Positions 1-11,600 of a stretch of DNA of 41,292 nt are shown piece after piece. The stretch comes from Monoraphidium neglectum (lineage: Eukaryota; Chlorophyta; Chlorophyceae; Sphaeropleales; Selenastraceae). Location of the stretch: NCBI RefSeq assembly GCF_000611645.1, contig NW_014013509.1, positions 1-41,292 on the forward strand. The letters are read 5' to 3'. The position numbers were made by a program, and so were the translations under genes. The notes beneath the pieces were generated by a model. The model was not told the origin of the DNA. It was given only the letters and a program-made list of their open reading frames with translations, and made no database searches. Position 1 is the stretch's first letter, and every line of letters starts with the position of its first letter.

Positions 1-2116
1 AAACCCTGCAGCAGATTGTCTGTTCAGCCCTTGCCCCAAGCACAGGCAAGAGCTACTTGCTGCTTGAGGGGCAGGTGAAAACTGCGTCCGTGCCGAGCTC
101 AGCACCCACAGCGTAAGCAAGCAGCGCAGCGACCGCGCCGCCCTGGGAGTGGCCTGTGAATGTCACCGACGACATTTTGCCACCGACTGCGGCGTTGGCC
201 TGAAGCGCGCCGCGCACGTGCGGCCACAGCGCCTCAAACCCGCGCGTAAAGCCCGCGTGCGTCTCCCCAGGGAAGTTCGCAGTCGAGTTGCCAATGGAGA
301 AAGGTTGCTTGGAGGTGCGGTTATACATGAAATCTGGTCAAGGAGGTCGAAGCCAAAGCAACGAGGTTGAGACCGTTGCATGTCACAATAGATAGAAGCA
401 TGGACAAGCAAAAGCTATGGTTTCTGCAAGATCAACCTCGTACATGGCGCTCATCTGCAAGCCCGCATTCTAGATGACAGCCCTTTCGACCAGCACGTCG
501 GCCATCTGCCAGCGCCTGGTGAACGAGCCCTGTGCTTTGCCCAGCTGCTGGCGCTGGGGCCGCCCTGTGGAGCAAAGCCCTCTGTACTGCCACATGCACA
601 CGCGCTTCATCAGGCACGCCCATGTCTCACTTCGTGTCCATTCGAACTCGGTCATGCTTCCGCGGACGGCCACCACCAGCTGCCCTGAAGCCGCCTGCTG
701 CAGTATCACCATGAGAGGGTAGGGCCGGCCGTTCTCCTCAGGGATGGTGTACACACCCTGGGAGAGGTCTTCAGCTTTGGGATCGCTGCCGACCGCCTGC
801 CAGCCAGACGGAATGAGGTAGCCAGCACTGGCGCCACCAAATGGCCGAGAGCAAGGCCAAAAATGCTTGCTGCGCCGTCACAGGGAGCAAGGGCAGGCAA
901 GTATGGAGGTTGATCAGAGAGGGGGGCAATGGCAGTGGACAGCGTGTTGTGCAACTCAGCTGGAGCGCGAAAGAGGTGGTCAAAAACTTGTGCCCAGTGC
1001 GTATCCCCCGTGACTGTGTCTCTTGGAAGGGCAACGGTGTAGATGGCGCATGCCGGGCTGAACTCATAGCGAGGGCGCCTCATGGCTCACATGTTGCGTT
1101 GCACCTGCCACAGCCAATTGTATGTGGCCCCTTCAACGGCCAGCATCTGTTGAAACTTTTTCATTTGGGAGGGGCTCAGGCCATCTGGATTGAATCGCAC
1201 CGGGACGCCACCGTTGACTTTGGTCAACGGCTTTGGAGCGACAGCACCTACGTGCAGATGAAAGGAGTATCAGCGAGAGCGAGACAGGCGTAAGCAATTT
1301 GCATGATTATTGTATGTCGCCGCACCATCAACCTTGATGGGGACGCGTCACGAAAGCTGGACGATGCAGATAATTCGCATCATTTGTCTGCGGCTTGCTG
1401 ATTTCGCTTCACCAGGCGGGCGTATCACTTCGACCAAGGCAGGTGTGCATGGGCACCACTCACGGGCGGCGCGCAGCGGCGCTGCCGCACATCAGTTTGG
1501 TCATTTCAGGGACGTTGAAGGTAGGTTAGCCCCTGCCCAGACTGGAAGCCTGCACATCTCGCACCGTCAGCCGCTTGTGCCGGGGGCTCCACCTGCTCGC
1601 CAAAGCCCGTGTCCCCGTAATCAGGGCAGGGGTCCTGCGGCAGGCCGATCAAGCCGCTGGCCAGCGTGTTGGCGAGCTCACAGGCCTCTGTGTTGTTGCG
1701 GGCGTTCATCGCACTGCGGGCGCGCCGCCGCATGCGCCCAGGTTGGGGCTTGATGAGCAGATTGCTGGATGTTGGCACGTGATCAGGTTTGATCCCTTTC
1801 TCCACGACGCCAGGGTCCAGCAAGCACGACCAAAAACCTGGTCAATGCTGCTTGCTGGGCACATCCCAACTCATTCCCTGAAGGCAACAAAAGCATTAGC
1901 CAGTGGCTCAGGTACTCACGACACAAAAGGGCAGATCCATTTCACTGGGACAGTGTTGCCAATCATCGCGCTCGCCACAAACTCATCCTGAGCCCCGACG
2001 CATCCCGCAGCAGCCAACAGCAGCAGGCTCCCCAGCAGAAGCGCACAGCCTGCTGGTGCCGCGCCGCCGCAAGGGGCGCTCCGTTGCGCCAGCTTCACCA
2101 TTCTCTGATGGCTCAA
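1..2116 (-). CDS. Secreted class 3 lipase (alpha/beta hydrolase), 3' end off window
   Basis: Probable triacylglycerol or galactolipid lipase of the Lipase_3 family. Exons that keep one frame are 2116-1920, 1764-1565, 1247-1091, 869-631, 333-106 and 5-1, giving about 342 residues before the window edge. Residues 1-40 form a signal peptide with a Leu/Ala-rich core ending near CVGAQ, so the enzyme should be secreted or enter an organelle of the secretory path. The family core is visible: VVAVRGSMTEFEW (oxyanion-loop strand, normally RGT..W), then HAGF, then the nucleophile elbow GHSQGG with Ser at about residue 327. The usual motif is GHSLGG; Gln for Leu is tolerated in the family. The catalytic Asp and His lie beyond the left edge. 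Start ATG 2116 is chosen because the signal peptide follows; ATG 2101 is also possible. The exon end at 106 is the least certain junction. The gene is divergent to Bud32. Confidence 0.82.
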
Positions 2117-3024
2117 AGCTTCAGACGGCTTGCTGCTCTTACGTCGTCAGTTCATGGCATTTTGGTGGCGCGGCCGGGGATTGGTGGTTGTCGGTGGGAT
2201 GACTTGTGGCTCATGAGCACCCGGCGTGTGCTCCTTTGCTGCGCATGCCGCAGAGTGCCCAACGGTTGCGTGCAGCCGTACAGCTTATGAATTGCAACAT
2301 ATATGGACTCCCTCGCACCTCTACAGCCTCGCGGGCTCAAGCTGCGAGCCGCTGCCAAACGGGTAATTCCGCTCCAGCGGCTGTCGCACACAACTACAAC
2401 GACTTTATATAGACAACGACAGTCAACGCGACAAGCAAATGAACATGAAATGATTCCCCAGGTGATGGCGGCTCGGAAGCCAGGGCGGCTGCCACATGCA
2501 GCCACAACCTCCCTGGTGACCAACCAACACCCACCCGTGGGTTTGGTGCACATGATGGCAAATGTTTCTTATGGAGCACATGATGCGCGCTTTTCTAAAT
2601 TATCTTACACCTTGTGGTATTGCCACGCAGTTGCCGCCGCAGACGGTGAATTTCCAGTGTGAACTGTCCGGCTTGTTGGGCCATCTGCACAAAAGACTGA
2701 CTTTCTCGCGTTTGTCAGTTGCTCAATAGGCTTGAGAGGAGGCTCTACCCCAAGTGCATCCCGTCCTGCATTTCAGACACGCACACCACCAAAGCTCTGT
2801 TGACCTGGTCCGTAGTCACTAGGTGGCACTGCACAAATGAGCAGGTGGCAACTGTACACATGCCATGCATTACGCAGGTGACAATACGTGTACTTGCATA
2901 CCTCTCTTTCATTGATGCTCGAAGTCAATTGACGTGGTCCTTGTGCAGGTTGGATCGCCAGATCGCAATCACTGCCTTGACAACCCACAGCGTTTTTGTT
3001 TAGCAGTATATGTGACCAATAAAC
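2117..3024. other. Divergent intergenic region, lipase / Bud32
   Basis: About 900 bases between two genes transcribed away from each other, so it should hold both promoters. It is less GC-rich than the flanking exons. Apart from the TATA candidate I see no convincing ORF or repeat. Confidence 0.5.
2404..2411 (-). promoter_or_regulatory. TATA-box candidate upstream of the lipase
   Basis: On the minus strand the bases read TATATAAA followed by GTC, about 290 bases before the lipase ATG. The match to a TATA box is good, but the distance implies a long 5' UTR. No transcript data support it. Confidence 0.3.
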
Positions 3025-4403
3025 ATGGCTACAGAGGAATTACCAGTGACCAGCACGAGCGGCCAGGAGGACGTGGAGCCGATCGTGGGGCTCAAGAACT
3101 GCAAGCTAGTTAGCCAGGGAGCTGAGGCGGTGAGTTGCATGAGACAACATGAACTCGCTGCCGGATGCAAGCTCACATGCACATGGTGGGAGGTCTCTCG
3201 GTTGCCGGTCATGTGCTGCTGCCGCTCGCATGCCGCCGCCGCCGCATTCCATGCCACGCGGCACCCTCTTGCAGCGCGTGTGGGAGACGACGTTCTGCGG
3301 GCAGCCATGCATCGTGAAGCAGCGGTTCAGCAAGAAGTACCGCCACCCCGCCCTCGACAAGAAGCTCACAGCCACGCGGCTCAAGCAGGTGAGACACCAT
3401 GCCAGCCAATGCCACGTGGAGCGCGCCACAGCCGGCACATCGGTCCGCAACAAACATCCGCAATGTCGCAGCAGCGACTCGCAGAACATGCGTCGCTGGC
3501 GCCTCCCGCGGTGCCGCCGCCGCGGCAACCCCCGCCTCTTTGCTTCTGCCACCTCGCAGGAGGCCCGAAGCGTCCTGCGCGCACGCAAGGCGGGTGTGCC
3601 TACCCCGGTCCTATATTTCGTGGAGGTGGAGAGCGCCAGCATATATATGGAGCGCATCACAGGGCGGTCCATACGGCACCTGCTGGGGGACGGCCTGCTG
3701 GACGCGGCAGGTGAGCAGACACAAGCTTCCGAAAAAGCTCATGTGTGTATAAGTGTGCGCGATTGCGTACGCGCGCGCTCGTGTGCGTGTGTGTGTGTGT
3801 GTGTGTGTTGGGGGGGGGGGAGGGTGAATGTGGTATCATGGTTGTTAAAATGCAGCGGGACAGCTTCGCTTTGGTTGCAAGGTTGGATTTTGTTCGCCGG
3901 AAAGCAGCCACAGCTGAGACTGTCGGCAGTGTGCCATAAGTATGGTCAGGGGCGCTCTGGCGGAGACGAGCAGCTGTGAGGTTGCTGCTGATGGAGTGTG
4001 GCACCCCGCTGCAGCATGGGCGCGCTGCTGGGCTTGCCATAATAACTGAATTAAATTGCGCGGGTGAGGGGAATGGGCGGGCCAACAACACGCCCGTGTG
4101 CCCGAGGGGCCGTGGCTCCAGCAGACCGCTCGCGCCCAGGCCCCCACTGCTGCTCGCATTCCAACGCTGCCCCACTCGCGACTTCCACGACCTCCCCCGG
4201 GGCAGGCACCGCGCGGGTGATGGCGGAGGTGGGGCGGCTGCTGGCGCTGATGCATGACGGCGGCCTGATACACGGGGACCTGACAACAAGCAACATGCTT
4301 GTCAGGGAGGTGGGTGCTTGCTGCGGTGTGTAGTATTGGTTTTTGCATGAGGCGGTGGAGTGGTGTGCGTTTGCGTTGCGTCCGTGAGTGCGCACGCGCG
4401 CAC

Positions 4404-4460
<57 letters not shown>

Positions 4461-5829
4461 CGTGCGCACGCGCGCACGCATATGCATGCATGTGCGCGTG
4501 CACGCGCGCATGTGTGGGTGGGGGTGCGTGTGTGCAAGCACGTGTGCCACAATCTGCCACTGATGTTCCAGCCATTCCATGGACCCTGATTTGGCGCAGC
4601 CGCCCCCTCCTCTGACCTTCAACCACCACCCCCCCCCCCTGCATCGCTCACCTGGCCCGATGCCGTGTTTTCTTGCAGCCTAGCCCAGCCTGCCACCTCT
4701 CCTCTAAGTCAGCAGCTTTGGCCCATAGCAATCCTGTCACCATCCCTCTTCTGGTTGCCAAGCATCAAAACTGTTGCGACACGCATATTCTGCTTCAAAG
4801 CACCTCCAAGCAACTCGGGGCTTCCTGCAGTCAACAGGCAAAGCTGCAGCACGCTGCACCCACTGCTTCGCCTCGATCCGCATCCCGACCACAGTCTGAC
4901 GGGGCCGTGGTAATGATTGACTTTGGCCTGAGCTACAACAGCAAGCTGCCAGAGGACAAGGGCGTCGACCTTTACGTCATGGAGCGCGCGCTGACGTCAG
5001 CACACTCCCAGCTGGAGGGGCTGGTGGGTCCCTGAGGGTGCTGTTTTGAGGGGGCACGTACAGGGCATGTGTCGGTGGTGGTGGAGAATGATTGTGGGCA
5101 GGGGGGGCCACAAGGCAAGGGGAGATGGCCAGCCCATCACGCGGCGACACGAGCAGCGACAACCATAGCGCCGCCTTCCTCGCCGAGGCTACTCGGGGCG
5201 TCCATGCTCGCCCGCCCACACCGCGCTTTGCTCAGCACCGTCTGATTCGGCGCCCACCGCAACAATCCCTCGCCTCACCGCACCGCCACCAACCTCTCGC
5301 CTTGTCCAGTTTGACCAAATCCTGGAGTCCTACAAGAAGCACTCGAAGCAGTGGTCGGCCACGTTCAACCGCTTCGCAGAAGGTGTGTGGGCTGGGCATG
5401 CGTTTGAATGCCCGGTCGGCAGGGGGTGCAGGTGGTCAGTGGGGGAGGGAACACAGCAATTGAGTGCGGGCATCGGCAATCCTTCGGAATGGTGGTATTC
5501 CGTTGCAACGTGCGTGGCGAAGCTGCGCGGGGACAGTAGGTCTTGCGTTGCTGAACAAGGCCTTTGAGTGCAAGGCCCCATGGCAACTCGGCCGTTGGGG
5601 GCTGGCCAGGGGCGGCTGGTGGAGGCGGCCAGCTGCAATCAGGAGCGGCGCCCGTGGTATGAGTCGCCGCTGAAATCGCGGCTGTTGACAGGCCCACAAA
5701 TCTGGGCTGAATGGTTACAGCGCTCAGCTGCACATCCACTGACCCTGCATTGGCTCGCCCTGGTCCCAACCCGCCCCTCCTTTCCTTTCAGTGCGGCTGA
5801 GGGGCCGCAAGAGGACGATGGTGGGGTGA
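3025..5829 (+). CDS. BUD32: Bud32 / TP53RK-type atypical kinase of the KEOPS complex
   Basis: Small ATPase/kinase that works with Kae1 in the KEOPS complex, which makes t6A at position 37 of ANN-decoding tRNAs. Seven exons (3025-3129, 3275-3388, 3560-3710, 4206-4309, 4895-5023, 5310-5382, 5792-5829) join in frame to 237 residues, the usual family length. Visible marks: SQGAEA glycine-poor loop; Lys at about residue 50 in CIVKQRF; the family-specific KKYRHPALD; Glu in QEARSVL; catalytic loop HGDLTTSN with Asp about 148; metal-binding IDFGLS with Asp about 167; and the C-terminal basic tail ending GRKRTMVG, which is diagnostic of Bud32. The gene looks intact and complete. Introns 3 and 4 carry long GT and alternating purine-pyrimidine tracts. 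The other KEOPS subunits are not in the window. Confidence 0.95.
3781..3821 (+). repeat. (GT)n microsatellite followed by a G-run, Bud32 intron 3
   Basis: GT dinucleotides from 3781 to 3809 run directly into a run of G. They lie about 70 bases after the donor of intron 3. Confidence 0.9.
4388..4516 (+). repeat. 129-bp perfect alternating purine-pyrimidine tract, Bud32 intron 4
   Basis: Every base from 4388 to 4516 alternates purine and pyrimidine without a break: CG/CA-rich flanks around a (TG)n core. Such runs are the classic Z-DNA-forming sequence. The tract sits 80 bases after the donor of intron 4. Confidence 0.92.
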
Positions 5830-6883
5830 GGCGCGGCGGCGGCCACGCGTCATTGATGTTGCTTCCATCCAACTTTCTTTGATTTAAACCCAATCTTGTT
5901 GTCTGTGTTATCCTGCTGGAGAGCAGTCTGTTTTCGAAGGTGAGCAGTCTGTTTTCTTCAGGTGGACCCGCCCTTGCTGCAGCCCCAACTGTCTGTCGAA
6001 GCTGCAGCACACTCTCGTAACGCGTGTGTGCACCATGCAACGCCCAGGTAACACGTTCCCTTGATCATTACAGCACACTCATAAACTCAGCTGCTGGCTG
6101 GTGCGCATTGTGATGGGATGTGCCAACTAGGGCTGGCATCTGCGCACGGCTTCCAGTCAAGACATGCACGACACAGGCAGCGATGACTTGCATGGAATGT
6201 GAACACAAGCCGTTTGGCTGCCACGCGAAGGCTTGGTGCATGGTGTACTACAACATGCACCAGGTAAAAGCGGCTGGATGGTGAAGGGATTGACAGGAAG
6301 CATGCCAGGTGACTGGACTCAATTGCAGACCCCCAGTCGTACGGAAAGGGCGTGCAAGTAGCATGCAAAGTGGTGGACACCCACAGATTGCACACACGTC
6401 CACCAAACTACGTAACCATGTTGGAGCTATGTGGCCACGCCCAGCACAACGGAGTCAGCCAGTTGTTGGTCAACAAGGTGACATGTTGCACGAGACGAGT
6501 TGAAATTTGAAAGAACCCACGTAAACATTTTGCATCATCAATCCAGTGACACTTGGGGGCTGTGACACGAGGCCGAGGTGCACCATGGCAGAGCCTGCAA
6601 CAGTATCCTGCACAGATTAATGCGCTGCAGCAAGCAGCACTCTGAACTCCAGACCTGCCACGTGGCCCACCAAGACAAAAAGTGCCGGCCTGTCTAACGG
6701 GGCCAACCGGTGAAGCCACCACCCAAAGAAATCAACTATACGAATGGGGTGGTCAGCCCCTGACAACCTCTTGAACAGCAACATCTCCTGTGCTGCTCCC
6801 GCTGCTTCAAAAGCAACATCCCCTGCACTGCTCTTGCCCGCAATTGCACGAACACCCGCAGCCGCCCCGCTGGCGCGCCGAAC
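5830..6883. other. Convergent intergenic region after Bud32
   Basis: About 1 kb between the 3' ends of Bud32 and the next, opposite gene. It holds a short tandem duplication: a 15-base unit (GAGCAGTCTGTTTTC) at 5921-5935 and again at 5942-5956. I see no gene, and no TGTAA motif on the plus strand near the Bud32 stop. Confidence 0.5.
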
Positions 6884-8296
6884 TCAGCCCCTCTCGCGCT
6901 TGCCGCCGCCTGCCCCGCGCCTGTCGCCGCCGCCGGCGGCGCGCCTCTTCCAGCGCGCGTCCCCCCTCGGCGGCTGCGGCGCCGGCCGGCCCGCCCTTGT
7001 GCGCGCGGCCTCGTCTTCCAGCAGCTGCGCCAGCGCCCGCATCTGCAGGCGGGTCTAGGTGCGAGTTGCGTGGCAAAACGGAGGCCGTCGCGTTGCGATT
7101 GTGGGTGTGCGATTGACGAGAGACAGGTACACCGGTGTGTCAGGAGAGCGGGCTGATTCCAGCAGGGACTCTCAAAGCTCATGCAGCCAGGCAGGGCCCA
7201 CAGCAGCACACGCCCGGGGGGAAGAGGGGGAAGGGACTGCCTGAGCCGCCCCAAGTCATGTATAAAGGGAGGACCTGACGCCTCTCAAGAGGACAGGCAA
7301 ACAGATTGCTTCGCCTGCTGCCGACCGCGTCTCTCGGGCCCCCAGAGGCCCCGCAGACGCGCGCACAACGCTCCCCCATAGTTGCAGCCTGCCGCTTCCG
7401 CACCCGAGGCGTGACGTGTTCGGCGGTCACTTCATCCCCAGGCAGAAGTGCCCCCAGCAGTTGTTCGTTTGAACGCTGCGACATGCTCTCGCTCGGCCGC
7501 TCTGCAGCCAACGGATCCGGCGGCAGCAGCTTCTCAGCAGCTGCCACCTCATCCTTCTCAGTCGCAGCTGCGGCTTGTGCTGGTCCTGCCGTGGACGCTT
7601 GGCCACCATCAATGCCTGGAAGCTGCTGAGCATCGCTGCCGCTCTGCCGCCGGCTGGCAGGCCTGCCGGCGCGCCTTCTGGGCGCAGCGGCTGCAGGCGC
7701 CGCGGCCGGCAGGCCCTTGACCTGGCAGTGTGCCTCTTCGGCATCCTCGCCCTCGCTGTAACTCTCCAGCCCAACCTCGACCTCACGATGCTGCCGCCGC
7801 CTCCCACGCCGCCCGGGTTCCAGCCCTGCTGCTGGTTGGTGCTGCGGCTGCAGCCCAATGACGCCCCCCTCACCTGTGTCCAGCCTGCCCCTCTCGGCGC
7901 GCCCAACTCCCACATCCCCCCATCCAGCACGGCCGCCGCCTCCTCCTCGTTACCTTCTGCATCCGCATCCCTCCTCCGTGCCTCAGGCCTGCCGCCGCCT
8001 CGCCTTCGCGTGGCGTGCCTGGTGCGGCGCTCCTTTCCAGAGGAGCCGGGAGCGGCGGCAAGCGCTCCGCCGCTGCCATCACCGCCGTCTCCGCCGCCCT
8101 TGCTGCCGGGGCCAGCGGCCTTCTGAGCGACCGCCCAGTCGCGCAGCTCGGCTGCAGATAGTGCGGCGGCGGCGGTGGCAGCGGCGCGGGGTTGTGAGGG
8201 TCCCGCGGCGCCCAAGAAGCGGCGCACCCGGCTGCAGGGCTGGGAAGAGAGCTGGATGACCTGGCGGCGAGGCTGGGGGAAGCTGCCCTCCGCCAT
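6884..8296 (-). CDS. Unrecognised low-complexity protein, 3 exons
   Basis: Not assigned to a family. Exons 8296-7874, 7790-7404 and 7054-6884 are all phase 0 with GTGAG/GTGCG donors and AG acceptors, and give 326 residues. The N-terminal 60 residues (from MAEGSFPQPRRQVIQLSSQP) are the least repetitive part and include a possible helix at ELRDWAVAQKA. A Gly/Ser/Arg-rich linker and an acidic stretch (ESYSEGEDAEEAH) follow. The middle has a hydrophobic-polar segment SNEQLLGALLPGDEV, and the end has a helix MRALAQLLEDEAA with a Gly/Arg-rich basic tail. Mixed acidic and basic low complexity would suit a nuclear or nucleolar protein, but that is inference. ATG 8353 is an alternative start. The gene is convergent with Bud32. 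Confidence 0.55.
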
Positions 8297-8699
8297 CCTT
8301 TGAAGCTGGGGCTTGGGGGTCTGCAGTGTTGGTTGTTGAACGGTCGAGTGCAATTGTCAAGGCAAATTGATGGAAGCGCTCTGCTGGAGCTTTGTTGATA
8401 TTCAAGTGTGATTGTTGCAGGTATGGGGATGGGGGATGTGCCAGGTGGTTGTGCCTTGAAGAAGGGGGTTGGAGGAGCAACTTGCAGGGATAAAGATGGA
8501 AAGCAGGTACTGACTAACGCTCTACTGAGAGTGCTCATGACACTGCTCAAGGTGCAGCATGCATGCATAGGGCCGAAACAAAGCAGGACATTGGCTTTCA
8601 CAGGCACACCTGAATAATGTTTGCTCAGGGGAAAAAGTTTCAACACAGGCTGCAATTTGCAGCACCAGCAGTTGGTGGCCGCAGCCCTTGATTGACCCA
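8297..8699. other. Gap between the unknown gene and the DUF72 gene
   Basis: About 400 bases, less GC-rich than its surroundings. It should hold the 3' end of the upstream DUF72 gene and the promoter of the 6884-8296 gene. I could not place the DUF72 stop codon, so its last exon may lie here. Confidence 0.4.
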
Positions 8700-11600
8700 C
8701 CCCCGTCGTGCGTCCAAGGCGTGAGAGGCCGAGCCGGGCGATGACGTCATCATGGCTGGGGGGTGCGACACCGGTGACGGCTTGCTGCAGCGCTGCAGCG
8801 TCGTGGGGCGCCAGGCCCCAGTCTGTGAATGAGCATGGTGGCGTGCGCATGGGTAGACTCAAAAAGTGCAAGTGGGGGAGGGTCGGAGGAACATTGTGTG
8901 AGGGGGCAGCCAGGGCGAGCTGCCCTTGGGCAAAGAAGCACACAGCAACGGAGGGTACCCTCTGGCAAATAAAGGGGAGCAGCGGCAGAAACTTGAGGGA
9001 GCACACAGGCGATGACCCCATCAAAACGCGCACCGGGTCACAAACAAGCAGCAGACGCGCACTATCCACCCAACCCGCCGGCAGCGATGACGGACGGCAA
9101 CTGGCTGCCCAGCGGCCGTTTGCCTTGGAACAACCAATTGAACCCTGCACACACGCACACAGCACTTATGCAGCTGCCAATTGCAGCTGTGAGCCCCAGG
9201 CACCTCGCACCTGTGTTGTTGAAAAAGACGTACATCTGCTGCGCTGCGCTGCGCGTGTCGCCGCCAGAACCCGTTATGACGTCATGGGCCACGCCCGCCC
9301 ACTGGCAGGGGTGCATGTGGGGCTTCAGAAAGGTTGCGAGGCACACACACGGGCAGTGCACACGAGTGATCACAGCATGTTGCTGCAACAAACGCAGAAG
9401 CAACGCTGACTAGGCGCTCAGCAGAGTTTGTGCGCTCATCAGGGTGGAGGGGTGTTAGGGTCGATCAACAACACGTGCACGTAAGAAGAGCTGCGCAACC
9501 GTCGGAGTGACTCCACCGCAGCCGCTGCTGCGTTCACCTGCTGGATCTCTGCAGCAGTGTAACCGCTGGAGGGGCGGCAGTTCGCAATTGGTGTTTAGCC
9601 GCTAGCTAGTAAGTAAATGGCTGTCAGCCATTGAGAGCAACGGGCAGCTGCATAAGGTCCCCGGGACGGGCACTCTAGCTGTGCATTTGATCACAATCAA
9701 GGCAAGAGAACACAGGCAACAGATTGCATGTTGAGCCCAACAAATGGGGGCTGCGTGCTGCCATGGTAAACAGCCAGTCAACGTGAGTCAACCCCCTACA
9801 GCGCTGCTGCTGACCTGCAGTAGGTCTCCCAGTTGCCGTGCAGCCGCACGTACACCAATGCATCGCTCGTGTCGATCTGAGGGCGCATACATACACAACA
9901 GCCCCACCAAACCGCAGGCGGCAAAGTGTTGACTCATGACGGCATGCACAGCCAGGCGCATGATTCATCCGCCTGCCGGCCGCGCCGGTGGGTCGTTCCA
10001 CCGGGCAAACACAGGTGGATGGGTGGTCGGGGATGCACAAGGATACGTATGCATCAGCACGACAGGGAGCTCGCACCGCGGCGGCTGCCCGCCCCGCGTC
10101 TCGCCCTGCTCACCCGGTGGAAGCAGTGCCATGAGCCCGGGGCCGCCTCTGAAATGCAGCAGGCGACGTTGTGGAGGCGCAGCAGCTCGTAGAATTCGTC
10201 GCAGTCCCGGGAGGGGTGACGGGGCTGCGGTGCGCATGCACATGCGCAAGTGCAGGGGTGCCGGCGCAACATCGGCTGTAAGCGGTCGGCGGGCAATGGG
10301 GCGCGCGAGGGCGTTGGTGATGCGCTGCGTTGTCTGCCACCCTGACTGCTGTCGGACTTTTGAGCTGCCAATGTGTGTAAACTCAAGCCCTCCTCATCAC
10401 GACAAAGCATTACCTACCTTCTACGCAACAATGCCCACACCAAAGTTTGACGGCTGATGATGACCCATGGTTGCCCACCCAAGCGCGTGCCTCAGATGAC
10501 GCAAGCACGCCTGCATACATGTACGAATGTGTGCACACCTCAAAAGCGTACTGGATGGGTGTGGAGGGGTCCACGCCAGCAGGCAGGGACGTCACCGCCT
10601 CGCGGCCCCGCTTCGACAGGTGCTGCGACACGTGGCGCAGCGTTGGGCAGGATGCCTGGGAAGGGCCAGTCGAGCCGGATCCAGTGCTTGCACACACGGC
10701 TGTCAGGTCCCTCGAGCGGCAGGCCAGCGGCCACCCAGGGATTGGGTGGTTCCAGATCCATTGCAAACTCCTATCGATGGGGCAGCTTCTGCATGATCCA
10801 AAACCTGAATTAACCAACAGGTGTGCCGCCCTCTACGATCGTCTACAGCAGTTTTGTTGGGCCTACACACGCACACGTGCGTGACCCCCAAATGGGCCCG
10901 CTTGCGCACCTGGTGGCTGCACCCCTCCGCCAGCTCAGCCGCCTGGCCCAGCGTCTTTGGCAGCAGCTCCAGAAACAGCGCGGCCCTCTGTGCGTTGAAG
11001 CGGAACTTGGGGTCCAGCTGCCACAGGATGGGGCCGAGCTTGTCCCCAAGCTCGAAGATGCCTGGCGATGATGAGCGTGTGTACGAGGTTACGCGTTTAT
11101 ACTTGCCGTGGATATGTATGTGTTGCAAGCAGCAATGTGTTGACAGAATTTCATGGTGTTTGGAAGGGTCGGTTGTTACTGGGCGGCCGGTCGCAGGGTA
11201 TGCATGTTGGTCAAGGTCGCGGACAGATCTGGAAAGCTGGCGCAGCCAATGCGGCGTGCAGGGTATCCAACATGCGTCTCGCGCGGATCTGCATGTGAGG
11301 GCAAGAGCAGTGCTGCAACAACTGGGGCTTCGAGCGTGCGGGTGCGCTGCACAATATTTGTCATCGGAGCAGTGACGCGCGCGCTTGTCCCGTGCGCTGT
11401 ACCCTGTGCATAGAATGTGGCCAGGGCCTGCTCCGCATTAAGCAGCTTTTTCTGACAACGTGTACGTACGCAAAGAGTGGTGGGCACAAGCGGGGGGAGA
11501 TGTTCGAGCTTGAGGGGCTCAGTGAAATGAAAACAGGAAGCTGAGGGGTGGTGGGAGGTAGAGATGGGTGGCCGACGAGGGAGACATTAGCTTTGGTTGA

